Shown: positions 1 to 7,344, counted from the first letter of the stretch. The stretch is DNA of 22,873 nucleotides from MAG-120531 sp041163765 (GCA_041163765.1 JBEAQS010000078.1:1-22873); one strand, 5' to 3'. Made by a program: numbers and translations. Notes: generated by a model from the letters alone, not told the origin.

Positions 1-152
1 TGTGCTGGAAAATTTTCCTTTTGCCTCAGTAACTCTAGATCAATAGGTATTCCTAGGTGATCGGAAATCGTTCTGTTTACTCGAGCTTGGTGGTAGGACA
101 GATTTTCTGGAGCTCCATCCAGTAGGCGAATGGATTCAAAGAATGGGTACAT
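1..152 (-). CDS. pabC: Class IV aminotransferase, probable aminodeoxychorismate lyase (partial, N-terminus only)
   Basis: Only the first 50 codons lie in the window; the gene runs off the left edge. Read on the minus strand from the ATG at 152-150, the protein begins MYPFFESIRLLDG and continues with LSYHQARVNRT. This matches the N-terminal strand-and-helix pattern of fold-type IV PLP aminotransferases (a FES-x-R start, then a histidine/arginine helix). The start lies 17 nt inside the 3' end of pabB, so the two are probably translationally coupled. In many Bacteroidota a class IV aminotransferase follows pabB and acts as 4-amino-4-deoxychorismate lyase, releasing pyruvate to give p-aminobenzoate for folate. 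The catalytic lysine would lie outside the window, so the exact specificity is inferred from the neighbour. Confidence 0.75.
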   Translation of the reverse strand, partial: MYPFFESIRLLDGAPENLSYHQARVNRTISDHLGIPIDLELLRQKENFPA

Positions 153-1085
153 ATATTTTTTGAATCAGTTCGTGGTACTCTTCTTCAATGGTGCTCAAGT
201 GGGTGATTCCACCCCCGCAGCGATAGGTTCCGTCTTCATGCAGAAAACGAATCATAACGCAGGAATCAAGATTTCTGCCGTCGAATATTCCAGCAATGCC
301 TGTGTAAAATCCCCTGGGGGATTCTTCGATGTGTTGAATCAGCTCTATGGTTTTGGTCTTAGGGGCGCCTGATATAGAACCTGCGGGAAGTAATTGCTGA
401 AGGATTTGCCCTATTTTTTTGGGATAATCATCCGGCAACCTTCCTTCGATACAGCTGCTCAATTGACCGGTTGTTTTCCGATGCGCTTTGATTTCTTCGT
501 AGTATTTGTACTGATTCACCCTCACTTGTTTGGCTACCAGACTCAGGTCATTGCGCAGAAGATCTACTACGGTGGCGTGCTCAGCATTTTCTTTTGCATT
601 GTTTTGCAGTTTTTCTTCCGCATCAAACTCGCTGGCGTCAATGGTGCCCTTCATCGGTCGGGTGCTGATCACACCCTCTTTGATTTGAATGAATGTCTCT
701 GGAGAAAAACAGGCAAATCCCCCTGGCGCCAAATCTTGTACTTGGCTGTTGCTTCATTGAATACTTCCTCCAAACTGCGGTTAATGGTTAAGCGACCGTG
801 AGTGGTCAAGTTCATTAAGAAGGTGTCACCTCGTTGAATAGCCTCTTTAGTTTGATCAAATTGCGTTTGGTAAACACTTTTCTTTGGAGGGACTACCTGA
901 GCGATTAATTCTTTTTGCTCGCTAGGGCAGTAGGTGTGGTTGGTGATTCCTTGAAAGTCATACTTCCAGTGTTCAGGGCATTCGTTTATGGGATATGCTT
1001 CCGGTTGAGCCATTTCAAAATCGATAAAAAACACAAAAGGCACCTTGTTTTGTCCCCAAAGGTCTAGTTGTTCGAAGAAGTTCAT
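136..1085 (-). pseudogene. pabB: Aminodeoxychorismate synthase component I, interrupted by an apparent single-base frameshift
   Basis: The enzyme aminates chorismate to aminodeoxychorismate in the p-aminobenzoate branch of folate synthesis. Two overlapping minus-strand frames together make one protein. The first starts at the ATG at 1085 and is in frame to about 733; the second carries the chorismate-binding core: STRPMKGTID (Lys in the PxKGT motif, typical of PabB rather than TrpE), VVDLLRNDL, LPAGSISGAPK, FYTGIAGIFDG and CGGGITHLS. One extra T in the minus-strand ATTTGG (A run at 731-733 on plus) joins the frames as KYKI-LAPGGFACFSPE, the expected family sequence, and gives about 316 residues, the short form lacking the N-terminal domain. 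Without it the first frame reads 20 unrelated residues to a stop. This is either a sequencing or assembly error or a real lesion; all core motifs being intact suggests error or a very recent mutation. Confidence 0.85.
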
Positions 1086-1110
1086 GGCAAGTATTTGCGG
1101 GTTGTGGGAA

Positions 1111-1118
1111 CAAATTTA
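1111..1118 (-). promoter_or_regulatory. Possible -7 element for pabB
   Basis: On the minus strand this reads TAAATTTG, an exact match to the Bacteroidota -7 consensus TAnnTTTG. Transcription would begin near 1104, giving a leader of about 19 nt before the pabB ATG. No good TTTG is seen at the -33 position, so the call is tentative. Confidence 0.4.
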
Positions 1119-1138
1119 AAAATATAATCCCCTCTGCT

Positions 1139-1169
1139 TTTGAATAATGAAAAAAGATTTTTACATTTG
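1139..1169 (+). promoter_or_regulatory. Promoter of the ribosomal protein cluster
   Basis: TTTG at 1139-1142, a 19-bp spacer, and TACATTTG at 1162-1169 match the Bacteroidota sigma-A consensus (TTTG, 17-23 bp, TAnnTTTG) without mismatch. The predicted start is near 1176, leaving an AT-rich leader of about 36 nt before rpsL. It is the only strong promoter match I found upstream of or between the genes from rpsL to rplQ. Confidence 0.75.
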
Positions 1170-1211
1170 CGCCCCTTAAAGAGGGTAATTTATAGTTATA
1201 TAAACAGATCT

Positions 1212-1586
1212 ATGCCAACAATTTCACAATTAGTAAGAACAGGAAGAGAGACCATTACTAAGAAGAGTAAATCGGCTGCTTTGGATTCTTGTCCACAACG
1301 ACGAGGTGTTTGTACCCGTGTGTACACCACAACTCCTAAGAAACCAAACTCTGCGATGCGTAAAGTAGCCAGGGTTAGGTTGACCAACGGAAAAGAGGTG
1401 AACGCGTACATCCCCGGAGAAGGACACAACCTCCAAGAGCACTCGATAGTATTAGTAAGAGGCGGAAGGGTGAAAGATTTGCCAGGCGTGCGTTATCACA
1501 TTGTGAGGGGAGCCTTAGACACCGCTGGTGTTGCAGGAAGAACTCAGAGGAGATCAAAGTACGGTGCAAAACGCCCTAAAAAGTAA
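1212..1586 (+). CDS. rpsL: 30S ribosomal protein S12 (uS12)
   Basis: S12 sits at the decoding centre of the small subunit and contributes to tRNA selection accuracy. The protein is 124 residues, the same length as in E. coli, with the signature TTTPKKPNSAMRK at 39-51, EGHNLQEHS at 70-78 and RGGRVKDLPGVRYH at 83-96. Lys43 and Lys88, the sites of classical streptomycin-resistance mutations, are unchanged, so no resistance is predicted from this gene. The ATG at 1212 was chosen because MPTISQLVR aligns with family starts; the frame is open to 1140, but that part lies in the promoter and leader. First gene of the cluster, 19 nt before rpsG. Confidence 0.98.
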   Translation: MPTISQLVRTGRETITKKSKSAALDSCPQRRGVCTRVYTTTPKKPNSAMRKVARVRLTNGKEVNAYIPGEGHNLQEHSIVLVRGGRVKDLPGVRYHIVRGALDTAGVAGRTQRRSKYGAKRPKK

Positions 1587-1605
1587 TCATTAAGATTCAA
1601 GAGAA

Positions 1606-2082
1606 ATGAGAAAAAAGCAGGCCAAAAAGCGTCCCTTATTGCCGGATCCAAAGTTTAATGACCAATTGGTCACTCGCTTTGTGAACATGTTGATGTGGGA
1701 TGGTAAAAAATCAATCGCTTTCAAAGTGTTTTACGATGCTTTAGAAATCGTTAAAGAAAAGAAAACTGACGAGGAGAAAACTGAGTTAGAGATCTGGAAA
1801 GATGCACTTTCAAACATCATGCCCCACGTTGAGGTTCGCTCAAGAAGGGTTGGTGGAGCTACCTTCCAAATTCCTATGCAGATTCGTCCTGATCGCAAAA
1901 TTTCTACAGCCATTAAATGGATGATTTTGTATGCACGCAAGCGCAACGAGAAGTCTATGGCGGCTAAATTGGCAGGAGAAATCCTCGCTGCCTTCAAAGA
2001 AGAAGGAGCAGCGGTTAAAAAACGTGTAGATACACACAGAATGGCAGAAGCCAACAAAGCATTCTCTCATTTTAGATTTTAA
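1606..2082 (+). CDS. rpsG: 30S ribosomal protein S7 (uS7)
   Basis: S7 is a primary binder of the 3' domain of 16S rRNA; it nucleates assembly of the head and contacts tRNA at the E site. The 158-residue protein shows the N-terminal PDPKF, the family signature VEVRSRRVGGATFQIP at 75-90, and the C-terminal block KKRVDTHRMAEANKAFSHFRF around 138-158. Length is close to the E. coli K-12 forms (156-179). It lies 19 nt after rpsL and 7 nt before fusA, the standard str-operon order. In E. coli S7 represses translation of this operon by binding the rpsL-rpsG spacer; here that spacer is only 19 nt and shows no comparable structure. Confidence 0.98.
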   Translation: MRKKQAKKRPLLPDPKFNDQLVTRFVNMLMWDGKKSIAFKVFYDALEIVKEKKTDEEKTELEIWKDALSNIMPHVEVRSRRVGGATFQIPMQIRPDRKISTAIKWMILYARKRNEKSMAAKLAGEILAAFKEEGAAVKKRVDTHRMAEANKAFSHFRF

Positions 2083-2089
2083 TTAAGCC

Positions 2090-4210
2090 ATGTCTAGAGA
2101 TTTAAGATTAACCAGAAACATTGGTATTGCTGCCCACATCGATGCAGGTAAAACGACAACTACTGAGCGTATTCTATTTTACACCGGGGTAAGTCACAAG
2201 ATTGGTGAGGTGCACGATGGTGCGGCCACTATGGACTGGATGGAGCAAGAGCAAGAGCGCGGTATTACCATCACCTCTGCGGCTACTACCTGTACTTGGA
2301 ATTTCCCTACGGAAAATGGAAAACCTACCGCTGAGGCGCAGAACTACCATTTCAATATTATTGACACCCCAGGCCACGTGGACTTTACCGTAGAGGTAAA
2401 CCGTTCATTGCGCGTTCTTGATGGTTTGGTGTTTTTGTTTTCTGCTGTAGACGGTGTAGAGCCTCAGTCTGAGACTAACTGGCGTCTAGCGGACAACTAC
2501 AAAGTTCCCCGTATGGGCTTTGTCAACAAAATGGACCGTCAGGGTGCAAACTTCTTGAATGTTTGCAAACAAGTACGCGAGATGTTGAAATCTAACGCAG
2601 TGCCCATCGTTTTGCCGATCGGTGATGAAGCTGATTTCAAAGGTATTGTTGACTTAGTGAAGAACCGCGCAATCGTATGGCACGAGGATAATTTCGGAGC
2701 TACATTTGATGTGGTTGAAATACCTGCTGACATGAAGGATGAAGTGCGTCAATACCGCGCAGAACTGATTGAAGCAGTGGCTGAATACGATGAAAACTTG
2801 ATGGCCAAGTTCTTTGAGGACGAGGATTCTATCACTGAGGAAGAAGTACACGCTGCATTACGCGCTGCTGTAATGGATATGAGTATCATTCCTATGGTTT
2901 GTGGTTCATCATTCAAAAACAAAGGTGTTCAGTTCTTATTGGATGCGGTATGCCGTTATTTGCCTTCTCCTATGGATAAGGATGATATCGTCGGTACTGA
3001 TCCTAAGACTGATTTGCCTGTGTCTCGTAAGCCAGACGCAAAACAACCTTTTGCTGCGCTTGCCTTTAAGATTGCCACAGATCCTTTCGTAGGACGTTTA
3101 GCATTCTTCAGAGCGTACTCAGGTCGTTTGGATGCTGGTTCTTATGTCTTAAACAACAGAACGGGTAACAAAGAGCGTATTTCTCGTATCTATCAAATGC
3201 ACTCTAATAAACAGAACCCAATTGAGTATATCGAGGCGGGTGATATTGGAGCAGCTGTAGGATTTAAAGACATCAAAACAGGGGATACCTTGTCTGATGA
3301 GAAAAATCCTATCGTTTTGGAGAGTATGGTATTCCCTGATCCAGTTATCGGTATTGCGGTGGAGCCAAAAACTAAAGCGGATGTTGATAAAATGGGTATG
3401 GCTTTGGCTAAATTGGCTGAAGAAGATCCAACCTTCGTGGTAAAAACTGATGAGGCTTCTGGACAGACTATTATTTCTGGTATGGGTGAGCTTCACTTAG
3501 ATATTATCGTCGATCGTATGCGTCGTGAGTTTAAAGTTGAACTAAATCAAGGTCAACCTCAGGTAGAATACAAAGAGGCTTTAACTGCTCGTGCTAGCCA
3601 CAGAGAAGTGTACAAAAAGCAATCTGGTGGACGTGGTAAGTTTGCGGACATTGTATTTGAAATGATGCCTGCGGAAGAAGGTAAGTCTGGTCTTGAGTTT
3701 GTTAACGAAATCAAGGGGGGTAACGTTCCTAAAGAATATGTTCCTGCCATCGAAAAAGGATTTAGAGAAGCCATGAAAAATGGACCTCTTGCTGGATTTG
3801 AAATGGACTCCATGAAAATCATCCTTAAAGACGGTTCTTTCCACCCTGTCGATTCTGATTCACTTTCGTTTGAATTAGCTGCTAAAATGGGTTACAAAGC
3901 TGCCGCTAAAGCAGCGAAAGCAATCATTATGGAGCCGATCATGAAATTGGAAGTATTGACTCCTGAGGAAAACATGGGGGATATCGTAGGTGACTTGAAC
4001 CGTAGAAGAGGTCAAGTAAACGAGATGTCTGACCGTGCAGGTGCCAAAGTTATTCGCGCCCACGTACCTCTTTCAGAGATGTTTGGTTATGTTACGTCCT
4101 TAAGAACCCTTTCTTCAGGTCGTGCTACCTCAACAATGGAGTTTGATCACTACGCAGAAACACCTTCTAATGTTTCTGAATCTGTAATCAAAGCCGCTAA
4201 AGGATTATAA
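2090..4210 (+). CDS. fusA: Translation elongation factor G
   Basis: EF-G is the GTPase that drives translocation of tRNA and mRNA and, with RRF, ribosome recycling. The protein has 706 residues. The G domain shows AHIDAGKTT at 15-23 (P-loop), RGITI at 58-62 (switch I), DTPGH at 92-96 (switch II, with the catalytic His) and NKMD at 146-149; then domain II and the C-terminal domains, including GGRGKFADIVFE and NRRRGQVNEM. Between switch I and switch II (about 72-86) there is a segment NFPTENGKPTAEAQN that is longer than in E. coli and resembles Bacteroidota EF-G. No tuf follows; rpsJ comes next after 19 nt, as is usual in this phylum. Confidence 0.98.
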   Translation: MSRDLRLTRNIGIAAHIDAGKTTTTERILFYTGVSHKIGEVHDGAATMDWMEQEQERGITITSAATTCTWNFPTENGKPTAEAQNYHFNIIDTPGHVDFTVEVNRSLRVLDGLVFLFSAVDGVEPQSETNWRLADNYKVPRMGFVNKMDRQGANFLNVCKQVREMLKSNAVPIVLPIGDEADFKGIVDLVKNRAIVWHEDNFGATFDVVEIPADMKDEVRQYRAELIEAVAEYDENLMAKFFEDEDSITEEEVHAALRAAVMDMSIIPMVCGSSFKNKGVQFLLDAVCRYLPSPMDKDDIVGTDPKTDLPVSRKPDAKQPFAALAFKIATDPFVGRLAFFRAYSGRLDAGSYVLNNRTGNKERISRIYQMHSNKQNPIEYIEAGDIGAAVGFKDIKTGDTLSDEKNPIVLESMVFPDPVIGIAVEPKTKADVDKMGMALAKLAEEDPTFVVKTDEASGQTIISGMGELHLDIIVDRMRREFKVELNQGQPQVEYKEALTARASHREVYKKQSGGRGKFADIVFEMMPAEEGKSGLEFVNEIKGGNVPKEYVPAIEKGFREAMKNGPLAGFEMDSMKIILKDGSFHPVDSDSLSFELAAKMGYKAAAKAAKAIIMEPIMKLEVLTPEENMGDIVGDLNRRRGQVNEMSDRAGAKVIRAHVPLSEMFGYVTSLRTLSSGRATSTMEFDHYAETPSNVSESVIKAAKGL

Positions 4211-4212
4211 AT

Positions 4213-4234
4213 CTCATATCAGCGATATCATGAG
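4213..4234 (+). promoter_or_regulatory. Hairpin enclosing the rpsJ start codon
   Basis: CTCAT at 4213-4217 pairs with ATGAG at 4230-4234, which contains the rpsJ start codon, and ATC at 4218-4220 pairs with GAT at 4224-4226 around an AGC loop, with a 3-nt bulge at 4227-4229. An alternative 5-bp helix is ATATC 4216-4220 with GATAT 4224-4228. Ribosomes finishing fusA (stop at 4208-4210) would melt the helix, which would couple rpsJ translation to fusA. The pairing is seen; the role is inferred. Confidence 0.35.
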
Positions 4235-4535
4235 CCAAAAAATTAGAATTAAACTTAAATCTTACGACTACAACTTGGTTGACAAGTCAGCTGATAAGAT
4301 CGTAAAAACGGTAAAGACTACAGGTGCTGTGGTTACTGGACCTATTCCTTTACCAACGAACAAAAAAATCTTTACTGTATTGCGTTCTCCACACGTAAAT
4401 AAGAAATCTAGAGAGCAGTTTGAGCTTTCTTCTTACAAGCGTTTGTTGGATATCTACAGCTCTTCTTCAAAAACCATTGACGCACTCATGAAACTTGAGT
4501 TGCCTTCTGGTGTTGAAGTAGAGATCAAAGTGTGA
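4230..4535 (+). CDS. rpsJ: 30S ribosomal protein S10 (uS10)
   Basis: S10 is a late-assembling protein of the small-subunit head and, as NusE, a partner of NusB and NusG in transcription antitermination. The 101-residue protein begins MSQKIRIKLKSYDYNLVDKS and contains TTGAVVTGPIPLPTNK and the RSPHVNKKSREQFE block, which defines the family. Length matches the usual 100-105. It lies 19 nt after fusA but is separated from rplC by 141 nt of structured DNA, so functionally it looks attached to the str genes rather than leading the S10 operon as in E. coli. Confidence 0.98.
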   Translation: MSQKIRIKLKSYDYNLVDKSADKIVKTVKTTGAVVTGPIPLPTNKKIFTVLRSPHVNKKSREQFELSSYKRLLDIYSSSSKTIDALMKLELPSGVEVEIKV

Positions 4536-4548
4536 TCGTAAACAGATA

Positions 4549-4645
4549 GGGGATAATCCCCAAAACATGTCCTGAGCTTGCATGCAAGGGAAAAACGGAA
4601 AAAAAATAATTCAGGGTTGAATCGTTTTTTGACCCTGATTTTTTT
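4549..4645 (+). promoter_or_regulatory. Candidate transcription attenuator or ribosomal-protein leader upstream of rplC
   Basis: The rpsJ-rplC spacer (4536-4676) contains three dyads. First, GGGGA-TAA-TCCCC at 4549-4561. Second, a perfect 12-bp palindrome CTTGCATGCAAG at 4577-4588. Third, a terminator: TCAGGGT 4611-4617 with ACCCTGA 4632-4638, followed by seven T. The 5' arm of the terminator can pair instead with TCCTGAG at 4570-4576 (seven pairs, two of them G-U, using 4610-4616), and that helix would stack beside the palindrome hairpin. The two helices share 4611-4616 and exclude each other, the classic attenuator arrangement. No promoter match is seen between this terminator and rplC. L4 or another S10-cluster protein is a plausible ligand, by analogy with the E. 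coli S10 leader only. Confidence 0.5.
4611..4645 (+). terminator. Intrinsic terminator in the rpsJ-rplC spacer
   Basis: A 7-bp stem (TCAGGGT / ACCCTGA) with a 14-nt loop is followed directly by seven T at 4639-4645; an A-rich tract lies upstream. It stands inside an essential gene cluster, so it must be leaky or regulated. The stem is shorter and the loop longer than in the three end-of-unit terminators in this window. Confidence 0.6.
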
Positions 4646-4676
4646 AAATAGAGTAATTAATTAATAATCAAATTTT

Positions 4677-5294
4677 ATGTCTGGGTTAATTGGAAAAAAG
4701 ATCGGCATGACCAGCATCTTTGACGAGCAAGGTAAAAACATTCCTTGTACCGTTATTGAGACTGGCCCATGTGTCGTTACCCAAGTCAGAACCGAAGAGG
4801 TAGACGGGTACAGTGCCCTTCAGCTCGGTTTCGATGACAAGACAGAGAAACACGTCAATAAAGCGGCTGCAGGTCACTTTAAAAAGGCGGGTGTATCTGC
4901 GAAAAAGCAAGTCATTGAATTCAGAGATTTTGAAGGTAATTATCAACTAGGAGACACGATTAGTGTCGATTTATTTGCCGAAGGCGAATACGTCGATGTA
5001 ATCGCGGATTCTAAAGGAAAAGGTTTTCAAGGTGTCGTGAAAAGACATGGTTTTGCTGGGGTTGGACAATCTACTCACGGACAGCATAACCGCCTTAGAG
5101 CACCAGGTTCTATCGGTGCTTCTTCTTATCCATCACGCGTATTTAAAGGTATGCGTATGGCGGGGAGAATGGGTGGAAAACAGGTAACTGTTCAAAACTT
5201 GTTGGTTTTGAAGGTGGTTCCTGAGAAAAACCTTTTAGTAGTTAAAGGATGTGTTCCAGGACACAAGAATGCTTACGTAAGGATCATAAAGTAA
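4677..5294 (+). CDS. rplC: 50S ribosomal protein L3 (uL3)
   Basis: L3 is an early assembly protein of the large subunit whose long loop reaches toward the peptidyl transferase centre. The 205-residue protein begins MSGLIGKKIGMTSIFDEQG, and has the family core KGKGFQGVVKRHGFAGVGQSTHG and the loop SYPSRVFKGMRMAGRMGGKQVT. Length is usual (about 205-210). It is the first gene after the structured 141-nt spacer, so any control there would act on it first. Its TAA stop overlaps the rplD ATG by one base (TAATG at 5292-5296), implying coupled translation. Confidence 0.98.
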   Translation: MSGLIGKKIGMTSIFDEQGKNIPCTVIETGPCVVTQVRTEEVDGYSALQLGFDDKTEKHVNKAAAGHFKKAGVSAKKQVIEFRDFEGNYQLGDTISVDLFAEGEYVDVIADSKGKGFQGVVKRHGFAGVGQSTHGQHNRLRAPGSIGASSYPSRVFKGMRMAGRMGGKQVTVQNLLVLKVVPEKNLLVVKGCVPGHKNAYVRIIK

Positions 5295-5920
5295 TGAAAG
5301 TATCTGTTGTAGATTATACCGGTAAGGAAACAGGGAGAAAGGCAGACCTTTCTGATGCTGTTTTCGCTATTGAGCCAAACAATCACGCTCTTTATTTGGA
5401 CGTGAAGCAATATTTGGCTAACCAGAGACAAGGAACCCACAAAGCTAAAGAGCGTGGTGAAATTGCTGGTAGCACCCGAAAAATTAAAAAGCAAAAAGGT
5501 ACAGGTACTGCTCGTGCAGGTAGCATTAAGTCTCCTGTGTTTAAAGGAGGTGGTCGTGTTTTTGGTCCAAGACCGAAAGATTACTCGTTTAAATTGAACA
5601 AGAACTTGAAGCGTTTGGCTAGAAAATCTGCCTTATCCTTGAAGTCTCAAGAGCAATCAATCATCGTTGTAGAAGATTTTAATTTCGAAGCTCCTAAGAC
5701 CAAGCAATTCATTGATGTGTTGAAGTCATTAGGTATTCAAGGGAAAAAATCCTTATTCGTGTTGGGTGATTCAAATAATAATGTATATTTGTCGTCACGC
5801 AATTTAGCCGAGTCTAGCGTTGTAACTAGTTCAGAATTAAGCACTTACAAAATTCTAAACGCTCAAAGTTTAGTAATTTTTGAAAGCTCAATTGCTGGAA
5901 TTGAATCTAATTTAATTTAA
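5294..5920 (+). CDS. rplD: 50S ribosomal protein L4 (uL4)
   Basis: L4 lines the peptide exit tunnel; in gammaproteobacteria it also represses its own operon by transcription attenuation and translation block. The protein is 208 residues starting at the ATG overlapping the rplC stop; upstream in-frame codons to 5249 lie within rplC and were rejected because MKVSVVDYTGKETG aligns with family starts. The extended tunnel loop is visible as KQKGTGTARAGSIKSPVFKGGGRVFGPRP, where tunnel macrolide-resistance changes occur elsewhere; nothing unusual is seen. It is the natural candidate ligand for the leader upstream of rplC, but there is no direct evidence for that here. Confidence 0.98.
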   Translation: MKVSVVDYTGKETGRKADLSDAVFAIEPNNHALYLDVKQYLANQRQGTHKAKERGEIAGSTRKIKKQKGTGTARAGSIKSPVFKGGGRVFGPRPKDYSFKLNKNLKRLARKSALSLKSQEQSIIVVEDFNFEAPKTKQFIDVLKSLGIQGKKSLFVLGDSNNNVYLSSRNLAESSVVTSSELSTYKILNAQSLVIFESSIAGIESNLI

Positions 5921-5930
5921 TCAAGGGATC

Positions 5931-6221
5931 ATGAGTGTCATTATTAAACCCATCATCACGGAAAAAATGACTGCCGATAGCGAGTTGTTTAATCGCTACG
6001 GTTTTATCGTGCATCCTAAGGCCAATAAGTTGCAAATCAAAGAGGCGGTTCAGGCTGCCTACGGAGTACATGTTACTGCTGTGCGCACCATGAACTATGG
6101 TCCTACGCGCAGTACTAAATACACCAAAACTGGTTTGCAGCACGGTAAGGTCAGTGGATACAAGAAGGCGATTGTTGCCATTGCAGATGGGGAAACCATC
6201 GATTTTTATAACAATCTATAA
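5931..6221 (+). CDS. rplW: 50S ribosomal protein L23 (uL23)
   Basis: L23 sits at the tunnel exit and is the docking site for trigger factor, SRP and the Sec translocon. The 96-residue protein begins MSVIIKPIITEKMTADSE (family motif with ITEK), has the basic segment HPKANKLQIKEAV and ends IDFYNNL. Length is typical (92-100). It lies 10 nt after rplD and 9 nt before rplB, in the invariant S10-operon order. Confidence 0.97.
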   Translation: MSVIIKPIITEKMTADSELFNRYGFIVHPKANKLQIKEAVQAAYGVHVTAVRTMNYGPTRSTKYTKTGLQHGKVSGYKKAIVAIADGETIDFYNNL

Positions 6222-6230
6222 AGACCAACG

Positions 6231-7052
6231 ATGTCAGTTAGAAAATTAAAACCAATCACTCCTGGTCAGCGTTTTAGAGTAGTAAACGGATTTGACGCGA
6301 TTACTACTGATAAGCCGGAAAAGAGCTTGCTCGAACCGATCAAAAGAACTGGAGGTAGAAACAGTCAAGGAAAAATGACCGTTCGCCAATTAGGTGGTGG
6401 TCACAAGAGAAAATATCGTGTCATTGATTTTAAACGCAACAAGCCTGAGGCTGCTGTGGTTACTTCAATCGAGTACGATCCAAACAGAACCGCATTTATT
6501 GCGCTTTTAACTTTTACCGACGGAGAGAAACGCTATGTTGTTGCTCAAAACGGTTTGAAAGTTGGTCAAACCATCGAGACTGGCGCACAAGCTGCTCCTG
6601 AGGTGGGTAATGCCATGCCATTAAGTGCTATTCCATTAGGTACTATTATCTCTTGCATCGAGTTGCGTCCTGGTCAAGGAGCAGTAATGGCTCGTTCTGC
6701 GGGTACATTTGCTCAGTTGATGGCACGTGACGGTAAGTTTGCCACAGTTAAGTTACCTTCTGGTGAGACCCGTATGGTTTTGGTAGATTGTGTCGCTACT
6801 ATTGGGGCAGTTTCTAACTCTGATCATCAGTTGATCGTTTCAGGTAAGGCTGGACGTACCAGATGGTTGGGCAGAAGACCTCGCGTTCGTCCTGTTGTGA
6901 TGAACCCAGTGGATCACCCGATGGGTGGTGGTGAAGGAAGGGCTTCCGGAGGTCACCCAAGGTCTAGAAAAGGTATTCCTGCTAAAGGATATAGAACTCG
7001 TTCTAAGACTAAGAGCACCAACAAGTACATCATCGAACGCAGAAAGAAATAA
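6231..7052 (+). CDS. rplB: 50S ribosomal protein L2 (uL2)
   Basis: L2 is a primary 23S rRNA binder needed for subunit association and peptidyl transferase activity. The 273 residues equal the E. coli length. The OB-fold and SH3-like RNA-binding domains are followed by the conserved C-terminal block VMNPVDHPMGGGEGRASGG around 223-241, in which His229 corresponds to the functionally important histidine of E. coli L2. The N-terminal GGRNSQGKMTVRQLGGGHKR block (41-60) is also conserved. It is 9 nt after rplW and 10 nt before rpsS. Confidence 0.98.
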   Translation: MSVRKLKPITPGQRFRVVNGFDAITTDKPEKSLLEPIKRTGGRNSQGKMTVRQLGGGHKRKYRVIDFKRNKPEAAVVTSIEYDPNRTAFIALLTFTDGEKRYVVAQNGLKVGQTIETGAQAAPEVGNAMPLSAIPLGTIISCIELRPGQGAVMARSAGTFAQLMARDGKFATVKLPSGETRMVLVDCVATIGAVSNSDHQLIVSGKAGRTRWLGRRPRVRPVVMNPVDHPMGGGEGRASGGHPRSRKGIPAKGYRTRSKTKSTNKYIIERRKK

Positions 7053-7062
7053 TTAAAGCGCT

Positions 7063-7341
7063 ATGGCACGTTCATTAAAAAAAGGACCTTTTGTACACCA
7101 CAGTTTGGTGAAGAAAGTCCAAGACAACATAGAGACAGGTAAAAAGACCGTGGTGAAAACCTGGTCTAGAGCCTCCATGATCACTCCAGATTTCGTTGGA
7201 CAGACCATCGCAGTTCACAATGGGAAACAATTTGTTCCTGTTTATGTTACTGAGAACATGGTAGGACACAAATTAGGAGAATTTTCACCCACTCGTTCCT
7301 TTAGGGGCCACGCTGGTGCTAAAAACAAAGGTAAAAAGTAA
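7063..7341 (+). CDS. rpsS: 30S ribosomal protein S19 (uS19)
   Basis: S19 lies in the small-subunit head, pairs with S13 and contacts the A-site tRNA and the intersubunit bridge. The 92-residue protein shows MARSLKKGPFVHHSLVKKV at the start, TWSRASMITPDFVG in the middle and the signature HKLGEFSPTRSFRGHAG near the end. Length is standard (92). Ten nt after rplB, three nt before rplV. Confidence 0.98.
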   Translation: MARSLKKGPFVHHSLVKKVQDNIETGKKTVVKTWSRASMITPDFVGQTIAVHNGKQFVPVYVTENMVGHKLGEFSPTRSFRGHAGAKNKGKK

Positions 7342-7344
7342 GCT

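Noticed and set aside
724..740. Programmed -1 frameshift in pabB
   Set aside because: The site AAGATTTGG is not a canonical X-XXY-YYZ slippery heptamer in the zero frame, I saw no clear downstream pseudoknot, and PabB is not known to use recoding.
130..801. Plus-strand open frames opposite pabB
   Set aside because: They are antisense shadows; the minus strand carries recognisable PabB and PabC motifs and the plus frames resemble nothing.
1140..1211. In-frame upstream extension of rpsL by 24 codons
   Set aside because: It covers the promoter -7 box and leader, begins with a TTG, and has no counterpart in S12; MPTISQLVR at 1212 aligns with family starts.
2303..2347. EF-G insert between switch I and II as a foreign fusion
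   Set aside because: It resembles the insert in flavobacterial EF-G and the reading frame and motifs are intact on both sides.
5249..5293. Upstream in-frame start for rplD within rplC
   Set aside because: It adds residues unlike any L4; the TAATG overlap start at 5294 gives the family N-terminus.
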